From contig CACXLY010000002.1 of assembly GCA_902768605.1 (NCBI GenBank), positions 1 through 64,000 on the forward strand: 64,000 nucleotides of DNA, in the 5' to 3' direction. Of this stretch, positions 16,477-23,569 are shown one piece after another. Every line of letters begins with the position of its first letter. The first letter of the stretch is position 1. Made by a program: the position numbers and the translations under genes. This DNA comes from an uncultured Bacteroidales bacterium. GTDB lineage: Bacteria; Bacteroidota; Bacteroidia; Bacteroidales; Bacteroidaceae. Under the pieces are notes generated by a model that saw nothing but the letters and a program-made list of their open reading frames with translations, searched no databases and was not told the origin of the DNA.

Positions 16477-17891
16477 AAAGAATCATCCTCTATATCGTCG
16501 GACTGCTTTACCGCCTGCACATCCTGACTCCCCTCAGGGTAGCGCAGCTGAAGTACCTCTACATGTGCCGCCGGCTGCCACACTTCCGCCATCCGCGCGA
16601 CATCAACGAGAAAATCAACTGGATGAAGTTCTATGGCGACACGCATCTGTGGCCCTCGCTCAGCGACAAGTATCTCGTGCGCTCGTTCGTCAGCGAGCAG
16701 GGCTTTGCCTCCAACCTCATCCCCCTCATCGGGATGTGGGAAAAGGTGGACGACATCGACTGGGAAAGCCTGCCCCGACGGTTCGTCATGAAGAGCACGG
16801 GCGGCAGCGGCGATGCGGTGGTGTGCACGGACAAGGACCTGCTGGACAAGGAAAGGACGCTCCGCCACTTTCGCTCCGTCATGAAAGAGACGTACGGAAG
16901 GCTGACGGGAGAGCCTCACTACTCGCTCATCAAGCCTCGCATCATCGCCGAACAGCTGTTGGACGCCAGCACGCAACCGCATGGCTCCAAGTCGCTTATC
17001 GATTACAAGATATGGTGCTTCGACGGCAAACCGGCCTTCATCATCTGTTACAGCAACAGGCACGACATGTACTACTGCGAGATAGGCGTCTATGACTTGG
17101 AGTGGCGCTCGCATCCCGAATACCTGCGCTACACCAGGCATTACCAGAGGGAACGGCAGCCGACGCCCCGCCCATCGTGTCTCGACGAGATGCTGCAGAT
17201 GGCGGCGCGGCTCTCGGCAGGCCATCCCGAGGTGCGGGTCGATACCTATGTGGTGGACGGGCATGTCTATTTCGGAGAGCTTACCTTCTCATCGAGCGGC
17301 GGATACATGAGCAATTTTTCCCAATCGTTTCTCGACAAGCTGGGCGAGCTGACGGCATTGCCCATCAATGAAGAAGCAAAAGTGAAGAAGGAAGGATTGG
17401 CTGACGCTCGGGACGCCGCCCCCAAGGGGCGAGTCCGTAAAGTCATAGCCGCAGCCTCGATAGGCGGTCACTGGGTGCAGTTGTTGCGCATCACGCGTCC
17501 GATGGAAGCGCGTTACGACATGGTTTATCTGTGTACCCACCCCAAGTGCATCACGATGGTGGAGGGGCAGAAATTCCATCTGATAAGCGACTTCAGCCGT
17601 TCGGATGTCTGGAAGCTGCTGCCGTCGTTCTTCCGGATACTGCGAATCGTATGGCAGGAAAAGCCTGACGCCATCGTCACCACCGGCGCGGCACCGGGGC
17701 TGGTTTGCGTGGCGGTCGGCAGATTGATGGGCTGCAAAACCATCTGGATAGACAGCCTTGCCAACGCGGAAGAGCTTTCGATGAGCGGCCGCATCGCATC
17801 GAAAATCACCTCAAAGACCTTTACGCAATGGGAGGAACTTGCGGGGGACGGCATCCTCTATGCTGGGAATGTACTCTCCCTCAAAGAATAA
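16473..17891 (+). CDS. Fusion: TupA-like ATP-grasp domain + Alg14/PssD-like glycosyltransferase subunit
   Basis: 472 residues in two parts. Residues about 10-300 match the TupA-like ATP-grasp family found in capsule and teichuronic-acid loci (INEKINWMKFYGD, FVMKSTGGSGD, SLIDYKIWCFDGKP, VDTYVVDGHVYFGELTF). Residues about 322-472 match Alg14/PssD: KVIAAASIGGHWVQLL, MVYLCTHPKC, PDAIVTTGAAPG and KTIWIDSLANAEELSMSG. Alg14-type subunits anchor an Alg13-type catalytic subunit, and an Alg13/PssE-like gene follows at 17990. The junction (about residues 311-321) is encoded by GACGCCGCCCCCAAGGGGCG, a hairpin resembling the palindromic element seen in other genes, so the fusion may have arisen by its insertion. 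The ATP-grasp part may attach an amino acid or other acyl group to the glycan; that is inference. Confidence 0.8.
   Translation: MKRIILYIVGLLYRLHILTPLRVAQLKYLYMCRRLPHFRHPRDINEKINWMKFYGDTHLWPSLSDKYLVRSFVSEQGFASNLIPLIGMWEKVDDIDWESLPRRFVMKSTGGSGDAVVCTDKDLLDKERTLRHFRSVMKETYGRLTGEPHYSLIKPRIIAEQLLDASTQPHGSKSLIDYKIWCFDGKPAFIICYSNRHDMYYCEIGVYDLEWRSHPEYLRYTRHYQRERQPTPRPSCLDEMLQMAARLSAGHPEVRVDTYVVDGHVYFGELTFSSSGGYMSNFSQSFLDKLGELTALPINEEAKVKKEGLADARDAAPKGRVRKVIAAASIGGHWVQLLRITRPMEARYDMVYLCTHPKCITMVEGQKFHLISDFSRSDVWKLLPSFFRILRIVWQEKPDAIVTTGAAPGLVCVAVGRLMGCKTIWIDSLANAEELSMSGRIASKITSKTFTQWEELAGDGILYAGNVLSLKE
17404..17434. repeat. Possible C/T-rich palindromic element at the TupA-Alg14 junction
   Basis: The hairpin CGCCCC-CAA-GGGGCG is preceded by GACGCTCGGGACG, resembling the centre of the YfhO-gene copy (GACTCTGGGCAAGAAGCC, then CCCC and GGGG). 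The match is short, so this copy is uncertain. Confidence 0.4.
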
Positions 17892-17989
17892 AAAGCGGCC
17901 CTGCTGGGCTAAATGATAAATGAGAAATGACGAAAGCTCCCCTGCGGGGTTAAATGATAAATGATAAATGGTTAAACGGTAAACGTAAG
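17892..17989. repeat. AAATGATAAATG word array with short GC hairpins
   Basis: Words TAAATGATAAATGA and GTTAAACGGTAAACG alternate with AGCGGCCCTGCTGGGCT and GCTCCCCTGCGGGGT before the Alg13-like gene. Confidence 0.55.
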
Positions 17990-18460
17990 ATGATATTAAT
18001 CACCATCGGCACACAGCTTCCCTTCGACCGCCTCATCAGAATCATGGACGAACTGGCACCGCAGCTCGGCGAGGAAATCATTGCTCAGATCCGCGGGCGC
18101 GACTGTAAGCCTCGGCACATAAAAACGGTTGACTTACTTCCGCCCGACCAGTTTGCCGCGCTTTTCGACCGTGCCCGCATCGTCGTCTCTCATGCTGGGA
18201 TAGGAACCATCCTGATGGCGTTGCAGAAGGACAAACCCCTCATCATCTTCCCCCGCATAGCAGCCCAGGGAGAGCACCGCAACGAGCATCAGCTTGCCAC
18301 GGCAAAGAGGTTCCGGAAGATGGGCGTTCTGAATGTGGCGTGGGACGAGAAGGAGCTGGCCGAGATGCTGCTCGGTGGAAAGCTTGCACCGCAAAAACAC
18401 ATCGGCTCCGCCGCGGCTCCGTCGCTCATTCGTGCCGTCGAGGATTTTATTGACAGTTGA
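17990..18460 (+). CDS. Alg13/PssE-like glycosyltransferase subunit
   Basis: 156 residues from the ATG before MILITIGTQLPFDRLIR. The family signatures are the N-terminal TIGT-PFDRL, ARIVVSHAGIGTILMALQKDKPLIIFPR and the C-terminal EHRNEHQLATAKRF. These proteins are the soluble catalytic half of a two-part GT-B enzyme; the partner is the Alg14-like domain at the end of the preceding gene. Together they would transfer a sugar to a lipid-linked intermediate, as PssDE and Cps14FG do. It is the last gene of the glycan locus, followed by a phased 22-bp array and the convergent barrel-protein gene. Confidence 0.87.
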   Translation: MILITIGTQLPFDRLIRIMDELAPQLGEEIIAQIRGRDCKPRHIKTVDLLPPDQFAALFDRARIVVSHAGIGTILMALQKDKPLIIFPRIAAQGEHRNEHQLATAKRFRKMGVLNVAWDEKELAEMLLGGKLAPQKHIGSAAAPSLIRAVEDFIDS

Positions 18461-18476
18461 GGGGGAATTTTACGCC

Positions 18477-18556
18477 ACAGCAAGGAACGGCTTCTCCTAC
18501 AGCAAGGAACGGCTCTTCCCACAGCAAGCGTCGGGCTTTCCCACAGCAAGCGTCGG
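18477..18556. repeat. 22-bp phased CACAGCAAG array 2
   Basis: ACAGCAAG at 18477, 18499, 18521 and 18543, exactly 22 bp apart. The variable half is GAACGGCT in the first two units and CGTCGG in the last two. The array lies between convergent genes. Confidence 0.85.
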
Positions 18557-18558
18557 AC

Positions 18559-18577
18559 TTTCCTTCACGAAAGGAAA
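18559..18577. terminator. Small hairpin between convergent genes
   Basis: TTTCCTT-CACGA-AAGGAAA forms a 7-bp stem-loop immediately after the 22-bp array. It could act for either strand but is AT-rich and weak. Confidence 0.35.
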
Positions 18578-18638
18578 ATCTCGGTATGTAGTGAAAACGT
18601 AAAGATGATGATGTAAGGTGGCTGTCTGAAAGCCGTGG

Positions 18639-21600
18639 CTAAAACCTTCCGCCGCCGCCGAAGCCGCCGCCACCACCGCGCTGGCCTCCACCTCCGCCGC
18701 CACGGCCTCCTCCTCCGCCTTCGCCGCGACCGCCCTCGCCTCTGCCGCGACCCATCATGCCGCGACCACCGAAGCGTCCGAAGCGCCAGTTGGCTGAGAG
18801 CAGGACATAGCTGCGCACCATCTCGCTCTTGGTATCGGTACGGCTCACCGCGCTCACGTTGCGGCTCACGTCATCGCGCTCGTCGAGGATATCGACAGCT
18901 CGCAGGCTGATTGTCAGCTGCTTGTAGGGGAGGAAGCGTTGGCTGATGCTGCCGTTCCAGATGAGGTGGTTGGTGTTCATCGCCGCGTCGGAGTAGCCTC
19001 GGCGACTCTGTTGCTCGATGTCGCTGCCAATGGTCATGCCCCAGGGCGTCGTTATCTGGAAGCTGCCGCCGTAGTTGAAGCTGTAGTGGTCGAGGTTGGA
19101 GGCCGTGGCGTTGTTGCTGCGGTTGAGGTTGTAGTTGAACCTTCCGCTCACGTTCGTCTCCACTTGCCAGCCGCTCTCCCAGTCTTGCCGGAAGGTGAAG
19201 CGAGCCCGCTGCCCGAAGTTGCCGCTTCGCGTGATGTTCTCCACCGTCATCTTGTCTTTGCTTCGATACAGGTAGCCGATGTTTTTCGAAGTGCTGAGCG
19301 ACGTGTTCATGTCGAATCGCCAATGCTTCTTGCTGTCGAGGGCGGTGTTGAAGTTGTAGTTGGCCGAGGCGTTCCAGTTGCCGTTCACGTTGACGGGCAT
19401 CGAGACGCGGCCGCCCGTCATCTCGTTGTATTCCGTGCGGTTAGTGGTGCTGTTGCGGGTCGTGTGGAACTGCAGGTTGACCGCGTTGGTGCGTTGGTAA
19501 TCGACGACCGTGCGGCGATATTCGAACTGGATGTTCTGCGTGAAGCTCGGCTTCAGCTCTGCGTTACCGATTCTGATGTTAAGCGGGTTGGCGTCGGAGA
19601 GCGTGTCGGGAATCATGTCCGTGATGTTGGGCCAGCCCGTGTCGGCATTGTATCGGAACTCGAGCTGCTCCTGTCGGCTGAAGCGATATTGGAAGTTGAC
19701 GACAGGCGAGGCGTTGACGACGGTTCTTCTTAGTAACGTGTCGATGCGGCCCTTCTGATAGTCCACCTTGCTGATTTGCGGCTGCACGGTAGCGCCGACG
19801 GTCAGGCGGAACTTTGTGCGGTTGAAGCGTATCTGGGTGCGCAGGCTGTGGTTCTGCCCGATATTGCGGGTGTAGCTGCATTGCTGCTTGTCCTGCACCA
19901 CGTAGGGCGCGTCGTAGAAATCGTCGTAGTTGAAGGCATCCACGCCCAGTATGTCGTTGTAGGGGTCGAAGATAGAGCGGACGTCGCGGTCGTTGTCGCG
20001 GAAGTTGTACCGGTAGTTGTAGTCGAGCTGCAGGAACGTTTGGTAGGCGATGGGTTCGCTGTAGCTAAAGCGCGCGTTGAAGTTGTAGTTGTAGTTCGAG
20101 CCGCGATTGTACTGCACCTTATGATAGACGGAATCGCCGCCGTTGAGTGCCTGCAGGAGGTAGTAGTCGGTCTGCGAGTAGTTGTTGCCCTCGTTGTCCG
20201 AGTCGCCGTAGCCGCCGCCGACACTCAGCGTCACGTTCCTGCCTGGCTTCTTCAGCCTTTTGTTGACCTGCAGGGAGGCCGAGGCGTTGAGATTCTTCGA
20301 GCTGCCCCAGTTGTCGCTGAGGCGATGGTTCACGCCGATTGCCTTGGCGAGGTCGAGGTAGTCGGCAAGTGGAGTGGGAGAGAGCCGGAAAGGGTCTTCG
20401 TTCCATGTGGCCGACTCGTTGCCGCCCGAATTGCCGCTTCTGCCGAAGTTGAACTCGGGACGGAACTGGATGTTCCACGTCGAGTCGGGTTTCCACTCTA
20501 CGCGATATTGGAAGCCGAAGTTGCCGCTGTGGCTGTTGCTGTGGTTCTTGCTGGCCGAGTAGGCGGAATTCTTCAGCTCGAAGTTCTGCGAGTTTGACTC
20601 CGAGGCGCTGCTCGATTGGTTGAATTCGCCGTTCACGCTGCCGTTCAGCTCCACCTTCTTATTCTGCCAGTTCATCGTCGTGCCGAGAGTCTGATGGTCG
20701 GTCAGGCCGTTGCCTCGCGTGTTGTTAGCGCCGCCCACGAAGCTGAACTTCTGGTCGCCGACGAAACTGTTGACGTTCAGGTTGCCGCTGTATCGGTCGT
20801 GCGTGCCGTAAGCGCCGTCCGTCCTGCCGAAAAAGCCCTTCTTGCGGTCCTTCTTGATAGCGAGGTCGAGCACCGTCCGCTCGTTGCCGTCGTCGATGCC
20901 CGTGATGCGAGCCATGTCGCTCTTTCGGTCGTAGGCCTTCACCTTATCCACAATCTCGGCAGGCAGGTTCTGCAGGACGAGGTTGCGGTTGTTGCCGAAG
21001 AACTCCTTGCCATCGACGAGGATTTGGCTGATGTTCTTGCCGTTGAACGTATAGTTGCCGTTTTCGTCCTGCACGATGCCGGGCAGCTTCTTGATGAGGT
21101 CTTCCACCATCGACCCTTCGGGCAGCTTGAAGGCGTCGGCGTTATATGCCACCGTGTCGTCCACGACGGTCATCTCCGGCAGTTTGCCCTCCACGACCGT
21201 CTCAGCCATCAGCGTCGCATCCTCGCGCATCATCACGTCGGCCACCTTGAAGTTGCCCGAGCGCTGGGGCAGCGTGAGCTTGAACTTCTGCGTCTTGAAG
21301 CCCATGAACGACACTTGCAGGGTATAGTTGGCGGCAGGTATGGCGGGCAGGAGGAACTGGCCGTTCTGCTTCGTCGTCGCGCCCGTAATCATCGAGTCGC
21401 GTTCGTTCAGCAACTTCACGGCAGCGCCTTCCATCGGCTGCAGCTTCTCGTTCTCGAAGACCGTGCCGCGGATGTTCAGCAAAAACGCCTGCTTCTGCTG
21501 AGCTGACGCCAGGGTGGTAGCAAGCAGGAGCAAAAGCAAGGCGAAAGATTTTGCTAAGACGGCTCGACCGAAGGTCAAGTCTTCAAAAAAGTATTTCCTG

Positions 21601-21701
21601 AAGACGGCTCGACCGAAGGTCAAGTCTTCAAAGAATGTTTTTGCTAAGACGGCTCGACCGAAGGTCAAGTCTTCAAAGAATGTTTTGATTGTTTTACTCA
21701 T
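18639..21701 (-). CDS. TonB-receptor-like outer-membrane beta-barrel protein with repeat-extended signal peptide
   Basis: 1020 residues from the ATG at 21701 (a TTG at 21722 is in frame but unlikely). After the leader come a carboxypeptidase-regulatory-like domain (RGTVFENEKLQPMEGAAV, FLLPAIPAANYTLQVSFMGF), a plug-like domain (EDLIKKLPGIVQDENGNYTFNGKNISQILVDGKEFF) and a long aromatic beta-barrel, as in the 'outer membrane protein beta-barrel family'. Such proteins are TonB-linked or TonB-independent transporters of unknown cargo. Two oddities stand out. The N-terminus has three copies of FFEDLTFGRAV, encoded by 45-bp repeats, before the hydrophobic SFALLLLLLATTLASAQ signal core. The C-terminus is a Gly/Arg-rich tail of about 45 residues ending GGGGRF. 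Confidence 0.83.
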   Translation of the reverse strand: MSKTIKTFFEDLTFGRAVLAKTFFEDLTFGRAVFRKYFFEDLTFGRAVLAKSFALLLLLLATTLASAQQKQAFLLNIRGTVFENEKLQPMEGAAVKLLNERDSMITGATTKQNGQFLLPAIPAANYTLQVSFMGFKTQKFKLTLPQRSGNFKVADVMMREDATLMAETVVEGKLPEMTVVDDTVAYNADAFKLPEGSMVEDLIKKLPGIVQDENGNYTFNGKNISQILVDGKEFFGNNRNLVLQNLPAEIVDKVKAYDRKSDMARITGIDDGNERTVLDLAIKKDRKKGFFGRTDGAYGTHDRYSGNLNVNSFVGDQKFSFVGGANNTRGNGLTDHQTLGTTMNWQNKKVELNGSVNGEFNQSSSASESNSQNFELKNSAYSASKNHSNSHSGNFGFQYRVEWKPDSTWNIQFRPEFNFGRSGNSGGNESATWNEDPFRLSPTPLADYLDLAKAIGVNHRLSDNWGSSKNLNASASLQVNKRLKKPGRNVTLSVGGGYGDSDNEGNNYSQTDYYLLQALNGGDSVYHKVQYNRGSNYNYNFNARFSYSEPIAYQTFLQLDYNYRYNFRDNDRDVRSIFDPYNDILGVDAFNYDDFYDAPYVVQDKQQCSYTRNIGQNHSLRTQIRFNRTKFRLTVGATVQPQISKVDYQKGRIDTLLRRTVVNASPVVNFQYRFSRQEQLEFRYNADTGWPNITDMIPDTLSDANPLNIRIGNAELKPSFTQNIQFEYRRTVVDYQRTNAVNLQFHTTRNSTTNRTEYNEMTGGRVSMPVNVNGNWNASANYNFNTALDSKKHWRFDMNTSLSTSKNIGYLYRSKDKMTVENITRSGNFGQRARFTFRQDWESGWQVETNVSGRFNYNLNRSNNATASNLDHYSFNYGGSFQITTPWGMTIGSDIEQQSRRGYSDAAMNTNHLIWNGSISQRFLPYKQLTISLRAVDILDERDDVSRNVSAVSRTDTKSEMVRSYVLLSANWRFGRFGGRGMMGRGRGEGGRGEGGGGGRGGGGGGQRGGGGGFGGGGRF
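21556..21690 (-). repeat. Three 45-bp in-frame repeats in the signal-peptide region
   Basis: The core AAGACGGCTCGACCGAAGGT and the following CAAGTCTT recur at 21556, 21601 and 21646, exactly 45 bp (15 codons) apart. Each core is an imperfect palindrome with AAGAC/GTCTT ends and a GACC-GAA-GGTC centre. Translated on the minus strand, each unit reads FFEDLTFGRAV plus four variable residues. Confidence 0.9.
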
Positions 21702-21796
21702 CACATTCTTTTTGACGCGCAAAACGATGGAAAGTTTAATGCGAGGACGAAAATACTGCTGATACCATCCGCATAACTGCTTTCGAAGCGGAAAGG

Positions 21797-21928
21797 CACG
21801 TGCAGTAGTTCATTTAGGCACGTTTAGTCGTCCATTTAGACACGTTAAGTCGTCCATTTAGGCACGTTAAGTTGTCCATTTAGACACGTTAAGTTGTCCA
21901 TTTAGGCACGTTTTGTCGCGCATTCAGG
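21797..21928. repeat. 22-bp phased ACGT array 2
   Basis: CACGT at 21797, 21819, 21841, 21863, 21885 and 21907, exactly 22 bp apart, with CATTTAG before most copies and AAGTTGTC or AAGTCGTC after them. It lies upstream of the barrel-protein gene, between two minus-strand genes. Confidence 0.9.
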
Positions 21929-22084
21929 TATATGATGAAAGTCAACTCCTTATAAGTCAGCCGCTTCGTTCTTCCTTCGTGACAGATGACAGATGACAGT
22001 TTCTGTGCAAGGGGGTATATGGGGCTGCGGCCATCTGTCACCTGCTGCTCAACCGCCTTCTACTCTACTGCTATCTGTTTTAGT

Positions 22085-22242
22085 AGATAGTAAAATAATA
22101 GTCTATTTACTCTATTTACTTACTTATTTATATAAATATATATATGTATATATAATAAATATAATAATAATATATATAGAATAATATAATTATATATAAT
22201 ATAATAAATAATAATATACTATATATTAAATAGTTAGAAAAC
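22085..22242. other. Very AT-rich tract
   Basis: About 150 bp of almost pure A/T (TATATA, ATAATA and TATTTA words) between the barrel-protein and GH43 genes, with no coding potential. It is flanked by GACAGATGACAGATGACAG at 21981 and CTGTCATCTGTCATCTGTC at 22301, which are reverse complements of each other. Confidence 0.7.
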
Positions 22243-22382
22243 TAAGAGCGACTTTCTGCCTTTTAGGGGAAGGCATAGGGGCGCTAAAATAAAACTGTCA
22301 TCTGTCATCTGTCATCTGTCACGAAATGGGAGGAATCGCTTCCTGCCATAGCTTCTGCTTGACCACCTCAAAGGAAAGAACC

Positions 22383-23459
22383 CTAAAACTGCGGGCGTGT
22401 GACGAGCCAGGTGGGATGGCTGGTGGGGTTGCCTTTGTGGTCGACGAAGACGAGGCGGCCGTCGATGTCCTTCAGCTCCATCAGTATCATGGGGCGGGGG
22501 CGGTAGTCGCCTCGGCGGGGAATTAAGCCTTCGCAATGGGCGTGCATGACCATGAACATGCGGCCTGCCTTGTCGGTGATGATTTCGCCGTTGTGCCCGG
22601 CGCCGTTCAAGATGGCATCGGGGCTTGCGGAGGTGAGGACGGGCTCGGGCTCGCTCCATCCGGAAAACAGATTCTTCGAGGTGCTGAGGCAAAGGGTGTA
22701 CTCATAGTTGTTGAAGTGATTCTTGGAGCAGAAGAAGTAGTATAGGCCCTTATATTTATAGATGTAGCCCCCTTCGTAGGCCGTCGTGATGTAGTGCGGT
22801 TCGCTGCCTTTCGCGTATGTCAGGCCGTCCTTTGCCAGCTCGCGGATGTAGTTGCCCTTGCTGTTCACGTCGCCATAGACGAGGTAGTGGCGGCCGTCGT
22901 CGTCGAGGAAGTACTGCCCGTCCTGCGGCGTGGGGTGCTCAGGCGTGCCGACGTTCAGGGTGTTGGCATAGTGGAAAGGGCTGTCGATGTCGTCGGCCAC
23001 GAGGACTACTTGCCGGTCGTTCTCCATCGAGACAAAGAGCGTGAGATAGACCACGAGCTTGCCCTCGATGATTGCCGGCGAGGGCGCCCAGAAGTTGATG
23101 TTCTGCTTGCCTGCGCCAGTCTTCATGGGGTCGGGTTTGCCGTCGCCAAAGGGGTCGTGCGCGTTCGGTCCGGGGAACATGTCGCGATAGAAGGTCCAGT
23201 TGCAGAGGTCGCGGCTGCGGTAAATCTTGATGGGGAAGCCCGTCTTGAAGCAGTAGAACCACTCGCCAATCTGCACGACGGAGGGGTCGGGGCAGTCGAA
23301 ATCGGTCACGGGATTCACGGCGACGGTCTTGTCGGGCATGCCTTTCCTGAGTTCGAACAAAGCTTTGTCGGCCATTGCACTCTCATTTTGCGCCTGTACG
23401 GCCATCGTGTTCGCCAAGCAAGCGATAAGCAGGGCGCAGAAACAACTCTTCTTTAGCAT
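22383..23459 (-). CDS. Secreted glycoside hydrolase family 43 enzyme
   Basis: 358 residues from the ATG at 23459; a GTG four codons upstream is less likely. A signal peptide (KKSCFCALLIACLANTMAVQAQ) precedes a five-bladed propeller domain. Family 43 landmarks are the catalytic-base region DFDCPDPSVVQIGEWFY, NFWAPSPAII, the acidic segment YFLDDDGRHYLVYG and the proton-donor motif AYEGGYIYKYKGLYYFF; HNGEI comes later. Members cleave alpha-L-arabinofuranosides, beta-xylosides or arabinan; the exact substrate is not predictable. It is divergent from the rhamnose operon, which would fit pectin side-chain use (inference). Confidence 0.85.
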   Translation of the reverse strand: MLKKSCFCALLIACLANTMAVQAQNESAMADKALFELRKGMPDKTVAVNPVTDFDCPDPSVVQIGEWFYCFKTGFPIKIYRSRDLCNWTFYRDMFPGPNAHDPFGDGKPDPMKTGAGKQNINFWAPSPAIIEGKLVVYLTLFVSMENDRQVVLVADDIDSPFHYANTLNVGTPEHPTPQDGQYFLDDDGRHYLVYGDVNSKGNYIRELAKDGLTYAKGSEPHYITTAYEGGYIYKYKGLYYFFCSKNHFNNYEYTLCLSTSKNLFSGWSEPEPVLTSASPDAILNGAGHNGEIITDKAGRMFMVMHAHCEGLIPRRGDYRPRPMILMELKDIDGRLVFVDHKGNPTSHPTWLVTRPQF

Positions 23460-23490
23460 AATATATTGCACTTTTTACCTTTTTGTTTCA

Positions 23491-23498
23491 CAAAATTA
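23491..23498 (-). promoter_or_regulatory. -7 box (TAATTTTG) of the GH43 gene
   Basis: TAATTTTG on the minus strand, 31 bp upstream of the ATG at 23459, matches TAnnTTTG. Confidence 0.55.
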
Positions 23499-23541
23499 TA
23501 AAATATTCTCCATTTCTTGTCCTTTATTATGCTTTTTTTTG

Positions 23542-23549
23542 TATTTTTG
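23542..23549 (+). promoter_or_regulatory. -7 box (TATTTTTG) of the rhamnose operon
   Basis: TATTTTTG lies 20 bp before the rhaB ATG and matches TAnnTTTG. It is divergent from the GH43 promoter, with about 43 bp between the two boxes. Confidence 0.6.
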
Positions 23550-23569
23550 TAGGACAAAACTTGATAATT

